Assembly: GCA_963819755.1 (NCBI GenBank)
Contig: CAWFXB010000001.1
Location: forward strand, 930,001-994,000
Direction of reading: 5' to 3'
Length of the DNA stretch: 64,000 nucleotides
Source: VRUE01 sp963819755
Lineage (GTDB): Bacteria; Actinomycetota; Thermoleophilia; Solirubrobacterales; 70-9
The notes below the pieces were generated by a model. It saw nothing but the letters and a program-made list of their open reading frames with translations, did no database searches and was not told the DNA's origin. Position 1 is the first letter of the stretch. Each line of letters starts with the position of its first letter. This document shows positions 26,796-34,731 of this stretch, in pieces. Both the position numbers and the translations under genes were made by a program.

Positions 26796-27323
26796 TCATT
26801 CGACGGGTGGAAGCGTATGCCCAGAGCCGCCTACCGCCGGGCGCCCGGGTGCGTGCAGGTCTACATAATCGAGCGCCGTGATCGATGGGTCGGCGAGCAC
26901 CGCGGCGGCCGCCTTCCACTTGGCCCTGGCTTGGGATGCATCGCCGAAGCGCAGTTCGATCCCCGAGCGCAGTTTCACGTCGACGCCGGTTTCGCCGTAA
27001 TAGCTGCTCTCCAGGTATGGGCGCAGCGCCGCCGGAGCGGCGCCGAGGACGCGGGCCTGCTGCAGCACCGGGCCCGCCAGCTTGCCTCCCTTGGGTGGTT
27101 CCGAGAGCGGCAGGAAAGGGAGAGGCTGTTCTTCGGAGAGCGGCAGCCAAGCGAGGATCTGACCGTCGGCGCCAACCGCGATCGCTTCCGACCCGGTTCC
27201 AATCGTCGCCACCGCCTGCAGGGACTCCAGGTGGGGTTCGACGGTCGAGTCGCGGACCCCGAACCAGTAGACGCCGAGCAAGGCGACAAAGACCAGCCCC
27301 AGCGCGATCAGCCAACGCTTCAC
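26796..27323 (-). CDS. ftsQ: Cell division protein FtsQ (short form)
   Basis: A 175-residue bitopic protein: short basic cytoplasmic end, one membrane helix (LIALGLVFVALLGVYWF) and an extracytoplasmic domain with the FtsQ pattern LRSGIELRFGDASQARAKW and later ALDYVDLHAPGRPAV. FtsQ links the divisome to FtsB/FtsL. The GTG at 27323 has GGAGGG nine bases upstream and overlaps the murB stop (GTGA); a TTG at 27332 is less likely. It is shorter than the usual 220-280 residues because the POTRA part is reduced. Confidence 0.85.
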   Translation of the reverse strand: MKRWLIALGLVFVALLGVYWFGVRDSTVEPHLESLQAVATIGTGSEAIAVGADGQILAWLPLSEEQPLPFLPLSEPPKGGKLAGPVLQQARVLGAAPAALRPYLESSYYGETGVDVKLRSGIELRFGDASQARAKWKAAAAVLADPSITALDYVDLHAPGRPAVGGSGHTLPPVE

Positions 27324-28234
27324 AGCGTCCAACCCTCCGGCCAGCGCACCTCGCCGAGCAGCTGCACCTCCGGCTCCAGCACGACGCCGAAACGCTCGTG
27401 GACACGGCGACGCCCGGCCGCCATCAGCTCGAGCACGTCGGCGGTACTGGCCTCACCGGTGTTCTCGACGAAGTTCGCGTGCTTCGGCGAGAAGCGGGCG
27501 CCGCCGATCGCGAGGCCGCGACAGCCGGAGGCCTCGAGCAGCTGCCCGGCAGTGCGTCCTTCGGCACGCTTGTCGTTGGGGTTCACAAAAGTCGAGCCGA
27601 AGGTCTTGATCCCGGACGGCTGCGCCTCGTGGCGTTTTCCCCGCATAGCGGACATCGTCGCCTTGACGTCTTGGGGGTCGGCCGGTTCAAGGACAAAAGA
27701 TGCACGTATGACGACATCGTTGTCTGTCAGGTTCGAACTGCGATAGGCGAAACCGAGGTCATCCGGCGTTCTTTTCGACAGACCTCTAGGACTGGCCACC
27801 GCGACCCACTCCAGCACCTGTGCGAGCTGTCCACCGTAAGCGTTGGCGTTCATTCGCACCGCGCCGCCGACCGTGCCAGGGATATTGACCCCGAACTCGA
27901 GTCCAGTGAGTCCCCAGCCTGCTGCCCGCGCAGCGGCTGAGGGTAGACGCACTCCACCCCCGCAGTAGAGCTGCCTGCCCTCTCTCTGGATCGTCGCAAG
28001 GTCGCCGTTCAGCTTGAGAGCAAGTCCACGGAAGCCCTCGTCGGCAACCAGCAAGTTGGATCCCGAGCCGACAACCCCTATCGAAAGTTGCTCCTCATCA
28101 GCCCAGGCAAGTGCTCGAAGTAGCGTGGCTTCGTCGCCAGGGCGGGCGAACCAGTCCGCGGGCCCGCCGGTGCGCACCGTGGTCAGGCGGGCAAGCGGGT
28201 AGTTCGGCTCGATTCCGGCGGGAGGGGCGCTCAT
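27320..28234 (-). CDS. murB: UDP-N-acetylenolpyruvoylglucosamine reductase
   Basis: Reduces enolpyruvyl-UDP-GlcNAc to UDP-MurNAc with FAD and NADPH. Seen are the FAD-binding VVGSGSNLLVADEGF, PGTVGGAVRMNANAYGG and the catalytic-serine segment KTFGSTFVNPNDKRA. The 304 residues fit the short MurB type. The ATG at 28234 overlaps the murC stop by four bases. Codon choice in the middle of the gene is less GC-biased than in its neighbours (about 27600-28130), hinting at a different history for this stretch. Confidence 0.94.
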   Translation of the reverse strand: MSAPPAGIEPNYPLARLTTVRTGGPADWFARPGDEATLLRALAWADEEQLSIGVVGSGSNLLVADEGFRGLALKLNGDLATIQREGRQLYCGGGVRLPSAAARAAGWGLTGLEFGVNIPGTVGGAVRMNANAYGGQLAQVLEWVAVASPRGLSKRTPDDLGFAYRSSNLTDNDVVIRASFVLEPADPQDVKATMSAMRGKRHEAQPSGIKTFGSTFVNPNDKRAEGRTAGQLLEASGCRGLAIGGARFSPKHANFVENTGEASTADVLELMAAGRRRVHERFGVVLEPEVQLLGEVRWPEGWTL

Positions 28235-29490
28235 CCCTCTCTCCCGCCCTCGACCAGCGCCTCGCCGAGCTTGAAGACGTCGCCGGCGCCGATCGTGACC
28301 AGCACCGAGCCGGGCTCCAGGTGCGGTTCGAGCGCAGCCCGCGCCTGCGCGAGGGTCGGCGTCCAGAAGACCCGCCTGCCCCCCATCCGGTCCGCGGCGG
28401 TGCGGGCGACGTCGAGGCCGCTGACACCGGCCAGCTCGCCGACCGGCTGCTCGCGGGCCGGGTAGACCTCGAGCACGGCGACTTCGTCGGCCAGCGCCAG
28501 CGCCGCTCCGAACTGCTCGGCCAGCGCCTTGGTGCGCGAGTACAGGTGCGGCTGGAATACGGCGATCAGCCGCGCGGGCGACATCTCCCGCAACGCCCCG
28601 AGCGCCGCTCGCACCTCGGTCGGGTGATGGGCGTAGTCGTCGTATATGCGAGCGCCGTCGCACTCGCCCTTGAGCTCGAGCCGGCGGTGGACGCCGGGGA
28701 AGCCGGCCAGCGCCGCGGCAACGGCGTCGACGTCGAAGCCGGCGAGCTCAGCGGCGGCAAGCGCGGCGCGAGCGTTGAGCACGTTGTGAGCACCCGGCAC
28801 GGCCAGCGAAAGTCGCGCCGGACCTGGTGAGTCAGCGTCGAAGTGGGCGACCTCGGCGCTGGCGGCGAAACGGTCGAATGCTGCCCGCAGCTCCGCCATC
28901 GACCCCCAGCGCGAGTGGTGGTCCATCTCGATGTTGGTGATCACGGCGATCTCGGGCGCCAGCTCGAGGAAGCTGGCGTCGCTCTCGTCGGCCTCGGCGA
29001 CGACCCACTCCCCCGCGCCCCAGCCGGCGTTGCCGACCGTCCCCTCCGATCCCAGACCGGGGACCTCGCCGCCGATGAAGAAGGCAGGGTCGGCGCCGAT
29101 CTCACGCAGGGCCCAGGCGAGCATCGCGGTCGTCGTCGTCTTGCCGTGGGTGCCGGCAATCGCGATCAACCGCTTCTCGGCACAGAGCTCGGCCAGCAAC
29201 TCGCCGCGGTGGCGCACGGTCTGGCCCCGCTCACGGGCGAGCCGCAGCTCGGGGTTGCCGGCGTCGATCGCGGTCGAGACGATCACCTCGGCTCCGTCGG
29301 GCAGATTGGCCGCGTCGTGGCCGACGACGGGCGCGAGGCCCGCGGCGCGCAGCCGCTCCATGTAAGAAGAGCCGGCGCGGTCGCTGCCGCTGACGCTCGC
29401 GCCAAGCTCCTGACAGACCAGCGCCACGCCGCTCATCCCGGCGCCGCCGATGCCGATGAAGTGCAGGCGACGGCCGCCCCACTCGCTCAT
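28231..29490 (-). CDS. murC: UDP-N-acetylmuramate-L-alanine ligase
   Basis: ATP-dependent addition of L-Ala to UDP-MurNAc. Core motifs are FIGIGGAGMSGVA near residue 11, the ATP loop AGTHGKTTTTAM, EADESDASF and the HHPTEVRA histidines. I start it at the ATG at 29490, with GGGGGAGG seven bases upstream. Both this ATG and the Shine-Dalgarno belong to the left end of the IS110 element at 29488-30984. The ancestral ATG now remains on the murG side. The protein is 419 residues and complete from its second codon on. Confidence 0.94.
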   Translation of the reverse strand: MSEWGGRRLHFIGIGGAGMSGVALVCQELGASVSGSDRAGSSYMERLRAAGLAPVVGHDAANLPDGAEVIVSTAIDAGNPELRLARERGQTVRHRGELLAELCAEKRLIAIAGTHGKTTTTAMLAWALREIGADPAFFIGGEVPGLGSEGTVGNAGWGAGEWVVAEADESDASFLELAPEIAVITNIEMDHHSRWGSMAELRAAFDRFAASAEVAHFDADSPGPARLSLAVPGAHNVLNARAALAAAELAGFDVDAVAAALAGFPGVHRRLELKGECDGARIYDDYAHHPTEVRAALGALREMSPARLIAVFQPHLYSRTKALAEQFGAALALADEVAVLEVYPAREQPVGELAGVSGLDVARTAADRMGGRRVFWTPTLAQARAALEPHLEPGSVLVTIGAGDVFKLGEALVEGGREG

Positions 29491-29520
29491 AGGAGAACCT
29501 CCCCCTCGTTCTTCTGAGAT

Positions 29521-29720
29521 TGAGAGGCCGAGCGCAGCGAGGCCGTCGAAGATCCCGGGGGAACGCATAGAGCCGACCCCCGCCGGGAGAGCGCCACGCT
29601 CGCTTGCCGCCTAGACGGCCCGCATGAGACCAGCGCCTCCCGGCGGTGCGAGGCGCCAGAAGCGCCAACAGGACGTGGTGCCCGAGAGCACCGCCCTATG
29701 AGCACGCGCAACGGCTCCTC
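29521..29720 (+). ncRNA. Bridge RNA of the IS110 element (target and donor loops)
   Basis: Target loop: outer stem 29580-29589 with 29637-29646; left guide CTCGCT (29599-29604) equals the left target at 29482-29487; apical hairpin GCCG-CCTAGA-CGGC (29606-29619); right guide CGCATGAG (29621-29628) is the exact complement of CTCATGCG (30985-30992). Donor loop: stem 29650-29657 with 29713-29720 (one mismatch); left guide ACAGGACGT (29668-29676) equals the right end of the element (30976-30984); hairpin GGTGC-CCGAGA-GCACC (29677-29692); right guide CCTATGAG (29695-29702) complements CTCATAGG (29486-29493). The order matches the IS621 bridge RNA. The exact 5' and 3' ends are not visible. Confidence 0.85.
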
Positions 29721-29762
29721 GCGGCCGGCGATCAGCCGAGATGAATCGACCGAGGAGGAAGC

Positions 29763-30974
29763 ATGGCAGGAACGAGGACCGCGGGAATCGACTGGGCCAG
29801 CGAGGCCCACGAGGTGTGCATCAGTGAGGAGGGAAAGGTGGCGGAGCGCTTTTCGGCGAGCCACGACGAGCGTGGGATCGCAGAGCTGGCGCGCAGGCTG
29901 GTACGGCTTGGGGTTGCCCGGGTCGCGATCGAGCGACCCGATGGAATCCTGGTCGAGCGGCTCTTGGCCGCCGGCCTTCGGGTCTTGGCGATCCACCCCA
30001 ACCAGGTCAAGGCGGCGCGCCCGCGCTTTGCGGTCGCCCACGGCAAGTCCGATCGCTTCGACGCCTACGTCCTTGCGGAGCTGGCTCGCACCGACGTCCA
30101 CCGCTTCCGAGCGCTGGTCCCCGACAGCGATGAGACCAAGGCGCTGCGGGCCTTGACACGGGCGCGGGAGGATCTGGTCGGAGTCAGGGTGGAGCTCGCC
30201 AACCAGCTGCGGGCGCAGCTTCAGGCCTTTTGGCCCGGTGCCCTGATCTTCGACGACGTCGACAGCGGGATCTCCCTGGCGTTCATCGCTCGCTACCCGG
30301 GCCCCGAAGACGCCAAGGGCCTTGGCGCCAAGCGGATGGCCGCCTTCCTCGCCCGCCGCGGCTACAGCGGTCGCACCGACCCGGCCGAGTTGGTGGAGCG
30401 AGTCAAGGCTGCTCCCCAGGGGACCGCCGGTGCGGCGGAGCGCGAGGCTCGTCGCGGAGCGGTGCTCGGCCTGGTTGCCGCTCTTGAGCCGATCGTCGCC
30501 AAGATCGCAAAGCTCACAGTCCAGATCCGCGAGCGCCTCGCTGCCCATCCCGACGTGGAGATCTTCCGGCCGCTGTTCCGCGATGCCAAGACGGCGATCT
30601 GCCCTGCCACCCTGATCGCCGAGCTCGGGGACTGCCGAGGGCGCTATCCCACCGAGGCTGCACTCGCCGCTGACGCCGGCATGAGCCCCGTCGCCCTGGA
30701 GTCGGGAAAGCTGCGGGTGGCCACCTTCAGAAGGGCCTGCGACAAGCGCCTGCGACTCGCTGTCGCGACCCTTGCCGACTCCACCCGCCATTGGCATCCC
30801 TGGGCCGGAGAGGTCTACCGGCGGGCACGAGCCAGGGGTCAGGACCATCCCCACGCCATCCGAACGCTCGGCCGGGCCTGGCTTCGGGTTCTCTGGCGCT
30901 GCTGGCAGGACCGCGTCCCCTATGACTCCACGCTCCATGGCAACTTTCGCCAGGCGGAACTGGCTGGGGGTTGA
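29763..30974 (+). CDS. IS110-family recombinase (transposase)
   Basis: A 403-residue DEDD recombinase. The RuvC-like N-terminal domain shows D10 in GIDWA, E57 in AIERPDG, and D97/D100 in KSDRFDAY. The C-terminal Tnp_20-type domain contains AADAGMSPVALESGK, with S314 the likely catalytic serine. In this family the protein acts with a bridge RNA to recombine donor and target at a CT core. ATG at 29763 has GAGGAGG upstream. The TGA stop lies inside a TTGACA at 30971-30976, ten bases before the right end, as is common when the circle junction builds a promoter. The gene is intact. Confidence 0.93.
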   Translation: MAGTRTAGIDWASEAHEVCISEEGKVAERFSASHDERGIAELARRLVRLGVARVAIERPDGILVERLLAAGLRVLAIHPNQVKAARPRFAVAHGKSDRFDAYVLAELARTDVHRFRALVPDSDETKALRALTRAREDLVGVRVELANQLRAQLQAFWPGALIFDDVDSGISLAFIARYPGPEDAKGLGAKRMAAFLARRGYSGRTDPAELVERVKAAPQGTAGAAEREARRGAVLGLVAALEPIVAKIAKLTVQIRERLAAHPDVEIFRPLFRDAKTAICPATLIAELGDCRGRYPTEAALAADAGMSPVALESGKLRVATFRRACDKRLRLAVATLADSTRHWHPWAGEVYRRARARGQDHPHAIRTLGRAWLRVLWRCWQDRVPYDSTLHGNFRQAELAGG

Positions 30975-30985
30975 CACAGGACGTC

Positions 30986-32083
30986 TCATGCGCGTACCGC
31001 CGCGAGGACCTCGTCGGCGATGCGGCGCGCCGCATCCGGCTTGGCCAGCGTCGCCGAGGCAGCGGCCATCGTCGCCAGCCGCCGCTCGTCGTGGAGAAGG
31101 CCGCCGAGCTCAGCGGCCAGTCGCTGGGCGTCGAGCTCGTCGTCGCCGATCACGATCGCGGCGCCGGCCTCGGCCATCCAGGCGGCGTTGCTCTCCTGAT
31201 GACCGCCGGCAGCGAACGGGTAGGGCACGAGCACTGCCGGCCGCCCGGTCGCGGTCAGCTCGAAGATCGATCCCCCGGCCCGCCCCAGCACCAGATCGCA
31301 GGCGGCGAGGCAGTCGCCGAGATCGGGCTCGTAGGCGAGCAGCGTGTAGCGGTCGCTGTGCGGCGCGGCGCCGAAACGCTGCTCGATCTGCGCGAAGTCG
31401 CGCTGACCGGCGAGGTGGATGACGTCGAAATCGCGGCCGCCCTGCTCGGCCAGCGCCGCGATCGCGCACTCGTTGATCGAGCGCGCTCCCTGGCTGCCAC
31501 CCATCACCAGCAGGCAGCGGGCATCGGGGGCGATTCCGAAGCGCTCACGGGCGGCGCCGCGATCGGCCCCCAGGACCGCCTCCGGCACCGGGCGACCGGT
31601 GACCAGGTAACGCTCTCCCTCGCGCCCGGCGATCGGGAAGGCGAGGCAGACCCGCTGCGCCCGGCGGGAGAGCAGGCGGTTGGCGAGGCCGAGATGGCTG
31701 TCGGCCTCGGTGAGGACCAGCGGGACGCGAGCGAATACCGCGGCGAGCCCCGCCGGCCCGGCGACGAAACCGCCGCCGCCCATCACCACGTCGGGGCGGC
31801 GGCGCCAGAGCACGCGCAGCGCCGTTCCAGCGGCGCCGATCGCCTCGACGCCGGCCACGGCGCCGCGCAGGCGGTTGCCCCGGTCGATCCCGCGCACCTT
31901 GACGAAGTCGATCTCGTAGCCGGCGGCCGGCACCAGGCCGGCCTCGATCCGCTCGCGGGTGCCGAGGAAGGAGACCTCGGCTCCACTAGCCCGAAGCTCG
32001 TCGGCGACCGCCATGGCCGGCACTACGTGACCGGCCGTTCCCCCGGCTGCCACCACTACTCTCGGGACTTCTGGCCCGTGCAC
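30986..32083 (-). CDS. murG: UDP-GlcNAc:undecaprenyl-PP-MurNAc-pentapeptide transferase
   Basis: Makes lipid II on the inner face of the membrane. The N-terminal glycine loop VVVAAGGTAGHVVPAMAVA and the C-terminal UDP-GlcNAc-binding DLVLGRAGGSIFEL are present; the protein is 365 residues. The stop codon TGA is formed with the IS110 core dinucleotide and is unchanged by the insertion, so the protein is intact. The start (GTG 32083) overlaps the ftsW 3' end by 98 bases, unusually long for this cluster. Confidence 0.93.
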   Translation of the reverse strand: MHGPEVPRVVVAAGGTAGHVVPAMAVADELRASGAEVSFLGTRERIEAGLVPAAGYEIDFVKVRGIDRGNRLRGAVAGVEAIGAAGTALRVLWRRRPDVVMGGGGFVAGPAGLAAVFARVPLVLTEADSHLGLANRLLSRRAQRVCLAFPIAGREGERYLVTGRPVPEAVLGADRGAARERFGIAPDARCLLVMGGSQGARSINECAIAALAEQGGRDFDVIHLAGQRDFAQIEQRFGAAPHSDRYTLLAYEPDLGDCLAACDLVLGRAGGSIFELTATGRPAVLVPYPFAAGGHQESNAAWMAEAGAAIVIGDDELDAQRLAAELGGLLHDERRLATMAAASATLAKPDAARRIADEVLAAVRA

Positions 32084-33323
32084 CTTTCGATCGACTCCTT
32101 CCGCGCGCGGGCTTGCGCCCGCCTTCGACGACGCGCAGTTTGCCAGCGCGGGCGGTCCCCCCGCGGGCGACGTTGAGGATCAGCCCGACGGCGAACAGCG
32201 TTGCCATCAGGCTGCTGTTGCCGTAGGAGACGAAGGGAAGCGGCACGCCGGTCAGCGGGGCCAGGCCCATCACCGCAAAGAGATTGATCGTCGCCTGCAC
32301 GAGGACGAGCGAGGTGAGCCCGGCGACGAGCAGCTTCCCGTAGCTGTCCTTGGCTTTCTTGGCGACCTGCAGGCCGGCGTAGCCGAAGAGGGAGAAGAGG
32401 CCGACGACGCCGAGGATGCCGACCAGGCCGAGCTCCTCGCCGATCACCGCCGAGATCATGTCCGTGTGCGCCTCGGGCAGGTAGAAGGCCTTCTGCACGC
32501 CGTTGCCGATCCCGACCCCGAAGAGGCCACCGGAGCCGAGCGCAATCTTCGCCTGCGCCGCCTGGAAGCCGGCACCGCCGGCGTCGGCGCCGGGGTTGAG
32601 AAAACCGGTCAGGCGGGCCATCCGGTAGGGCTCGACCACGGTCATCAGCAGGGCGAAGAAAGCGAGTGCGGCACCGATGAGGGCGAGGTCGCGGATGCGC
32701 ATGCCGGCGGCGAGGAGAGTGGCGGCGACGGCAAAGGCAACGACCATCGCCGTGCCCAGGTCGGGCTCGGCGACGATCAGCAGGGTGGCCGCGCCGACCA
32801 CGAGCAGGAACGGCATCAGCCCCTGCAGCGTGCGCGCTCGTTTCGGCTTGCGCGCCAGCAGGTCGGCGCCGTAGAGGATCAGCGCGACCTTGGCCAGCTC
32901 GGAGGGCTGCAGCTGGATGAAGCTGGGCCCGATCCAGCGGCTGGAGCCGTTGACCGAAGTGCCCCCGAAAAGCACCGCGAGCAGCAGAAAGAGCGAGATC
33001 CCAAGGATCGCCGGGGTCAGCCGGCGGACCGTCTCCAGCCCGTGGCGCGCGGCCAGGTGCATGATCCCGAGGCCGACGGCGCCGAAGAGCAGGGTGCGCT
33101 TCAGGTAGAAGGCGCTGTCGGAGAGGCCGCCGTTGCTGAGGATCCGCGTCGTCGAGCTGGCCGAGAAGACCATCACCGCGCCGAAAGCGAGCAGGCAGAG
33201 GGTCGCGGTGAGCAGCATGTTGTACTCGGCGGGAAGAGTGGCGGCGCGCCGCTTCTTCTTCGCCTTGCCCTTCTTGGCTTTCGCAAGCCCGAAGCGAGGT
33301 AGGGACAGAGCGCGGGCGCTCAT
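31986..33323 (-). CDS. ftsW: Peptidoglycan polymerase FtsW (SEDS family)
   Basis: A 445-residue SEDS protein with about ten membrane helices that polymerises lipid II at the septum. Seen are GSSRWIGPSFIQLQPSELAK, the AEPDLGTAMVV aspartate region, the PEAHTDMISAVIGEELG loop and VPLPFVSYGNSSL. Basic, low-complexity tails stand at both ends. The ATG overlaps the murD stop (ATGA). The reading frame runs 98 bases into murG with an Arg/Ser/Gly-rich tail; another frame would stop at 32056, so a 3' frameshift cannot be excluded. Confidence 0.93.
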   Translation of the reverse strand: MSARALSLPRFGLAKAKKGKAKKKRRAATLPAEYNMLLTATLCLLAFGAVMVFSASSTTRILSNGGLSDSAFYLKRTLLFGAVGLGIMHLAARHGLETVRRLTPAILGISLFLLLAVLFGGTSVNGSSRWIGPSFIQLQPSELAKVALILYGADLLARKPKRARTLQGLMPFLLVVGAATLLIVAEPDLGTAMVVAFAVAATLLAAGMRIRDLALIGAALAFFALLMTVVEPYRMARLTGFLNPGADAGGAGFQAAQAKIALGSGGLFGVGIGNGVQKAFYLPEAHTDMISAVIGEELGLVGILGVVGLFSLFGYAGLQVAKKAKDSYGKLLVAGLTSLVLVQATINLFAVMGLAPLTGVPLPFVSYGNSSLMATLFAVGLILNVARGGTARAGKLRVVEGGRKPARGRSRSKGARARSPESSGGSRGNGRSRSAGHGGRRRASG

Positions 33324-34686
33324 GAAAGCTCCCCGACGATTTCGCGGAAGCGGTCGCCACGCCGTTCGAAGTTCTCGAAGGCGTCGAAGCTGGCGCAGGC
33401 GGGCGAAAGCAGCACGACCTCTCCGGGGCGAGCCGCGGCGGCCGCGCGCCGCACGGCCCCCTCGAGGTCGGCATAGCGGTGCAGCTCGACGCCATCGGCG
33501 AGGACCGGAGCCAGCTCGGCGGCGAGCCGGCGGCGGTGGCGCCGGTCAGGTAGCAAGCGGCGGCGCGCTCACGCAGCGGATCGAGCAGCGGCGTGAACGG
33601 TTCGCCCTTCTCGCTGCCGCCGAGGATCGCGTGGACGCCGCCCTCGAAGGCGTCGATCCCGACGACCGCGGAGGCGACGTTGGTCGCCTTGGAGTCGTTG
33701 ACGAAGCGAACGCCGCCGATCTCGGCGACCTGCTCCAACCGGTGCGGCACGCCGGCAAAGCTACGCAAGCCCTCTCGGACGGCGTCGCGATCGAGCCCCA
33801 TCGCCAACGCCGCGCTCGCCGCGGCAAGCGCGTTGGCGACGTTGTGCTCGCCGAACAGCCCGAGCTCGCTGGTCGCGAGCAATGGCTCGCCGTCGTAGAA
33901 GATCGTCCCTTCGGCCAGCGCCACCTCGCACTCGGGAGCGGCGCCGCGACAGAAGGCGATGCGGCGGGCGCAGCCGCCGAGGTCGGTGCCGGCCAGCGCC
34001 GGATCGCCGCCGTTGTAGACGGCGATGTCGTCGTTGCCCTGGTTGGCGAAGATGCGCAGCTTGGCGTCCAGGTAGGAGCCGAGATCGGAGTGGCGGTCGA
34101 GGTGGTCGGGAGCGAGGTTGAGGAAAACGGCGCACTCCGGAGCGAAGGCCGTCGTGTCCTCGAGCTGGAAGCTGGAGGCCTCGCAGACGACGGTGGCGGT
34201 GGGATCGATGGATCCGGCAAGCGAGGAGAGAGGCGTGCCGACGTTGCCGGCGACGGCGACCGGCTCACCTGCCGTGCGGTAGACGTGGCCGAGCAGCTCG
34301 ACCGTGGTCGTCTTGCCGTTGGTCCCGGTGACGGCGAGGAAGCGGTTGGGAATCGCCCGCCAGGCGAGCTCGAGCTCGCCGACGACGTCGAGGCCACGCT
34401 CCAGCGCCGCGGCGATCACCGGCGCCTCCCGGGGCACGCCCGGGCTCTTGACGACGGTTCGCATGCCATCCAGCTGAGCCAATCCACTCGTATCCAAGGC
34501 AACTTCGACGCCGTCCCCCGCCAACCCTGCCGCTTCGTCCGGATGCCCGGAGTCGACCCCAGTGACCTCCGCCCCACGCCTGGCCAGAAACCGAGCCACC
34601 GCAGACCCCGAGCGGGCAAGCCCGACGACCAAGAACGGCCCCGCCGGCAGCGGCGGACGAAGCTTGCGAGGAGGCGGCGCGCTCAT
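33320..34686 (-). CDS. murD: UDP-MurNAc-L-alanine:D-glutamate ligase, with apparent frameshift
   Basis: Adds D-Glu to UDP-MurNAc-L-Ala. From ATG 34686 the frame shows VVGLARSGSAVARF, the ATP loop VTGTNGKTTTVELLG and FVNDSKATN, then after ACYLTGATAA it goes out of frame. The rest of MurD continues in the next frame from about 33535: LAAELAPVLADGVELHRYA and VLLSPACASFDAFENFERRG, ending ELS at 33320. One base is missing within a GCC-repeat at about 33528-33537. Since murD is essential, an assembly indel is likelier than a true mutation. Corrected length is ~455 residues. Confidence 0.88.
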
Positions 34687-34731
34687 CGCACTATCTTCGC
34701 GACAGCGACGGCCGCCTCCTGTAGTCGGGTC

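Larger units (their letters stand above)
29488..30984 (+). mobile_element. IS110-family insertion sequence at the murG/murC junction
   Basis: The element is 1497 bp: a 275-bp non-coding left end, a 403-codon transposase and a 10-bp right end after the stop. Core dinucleotides CT flank it at 29486-29487 and 30985-30986. Removing it restores CTCG-CT-CATGCG, which re-creates an ATGA overlap between the murG stop and the murC start, strong support for these limits. There are no terminal inverted repeats, as expected for IS110. A long left end and short right end place it in the IS110 group rather than IS1111. Confidence 0.9.

Noticed and set aside
29482..30992. Inactivation of murG or murC by the IS110 element
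   Set aside because: The murG stop and the whole murC frame are preserved; the left end of the element provides a start codon and ribosome-binding site.
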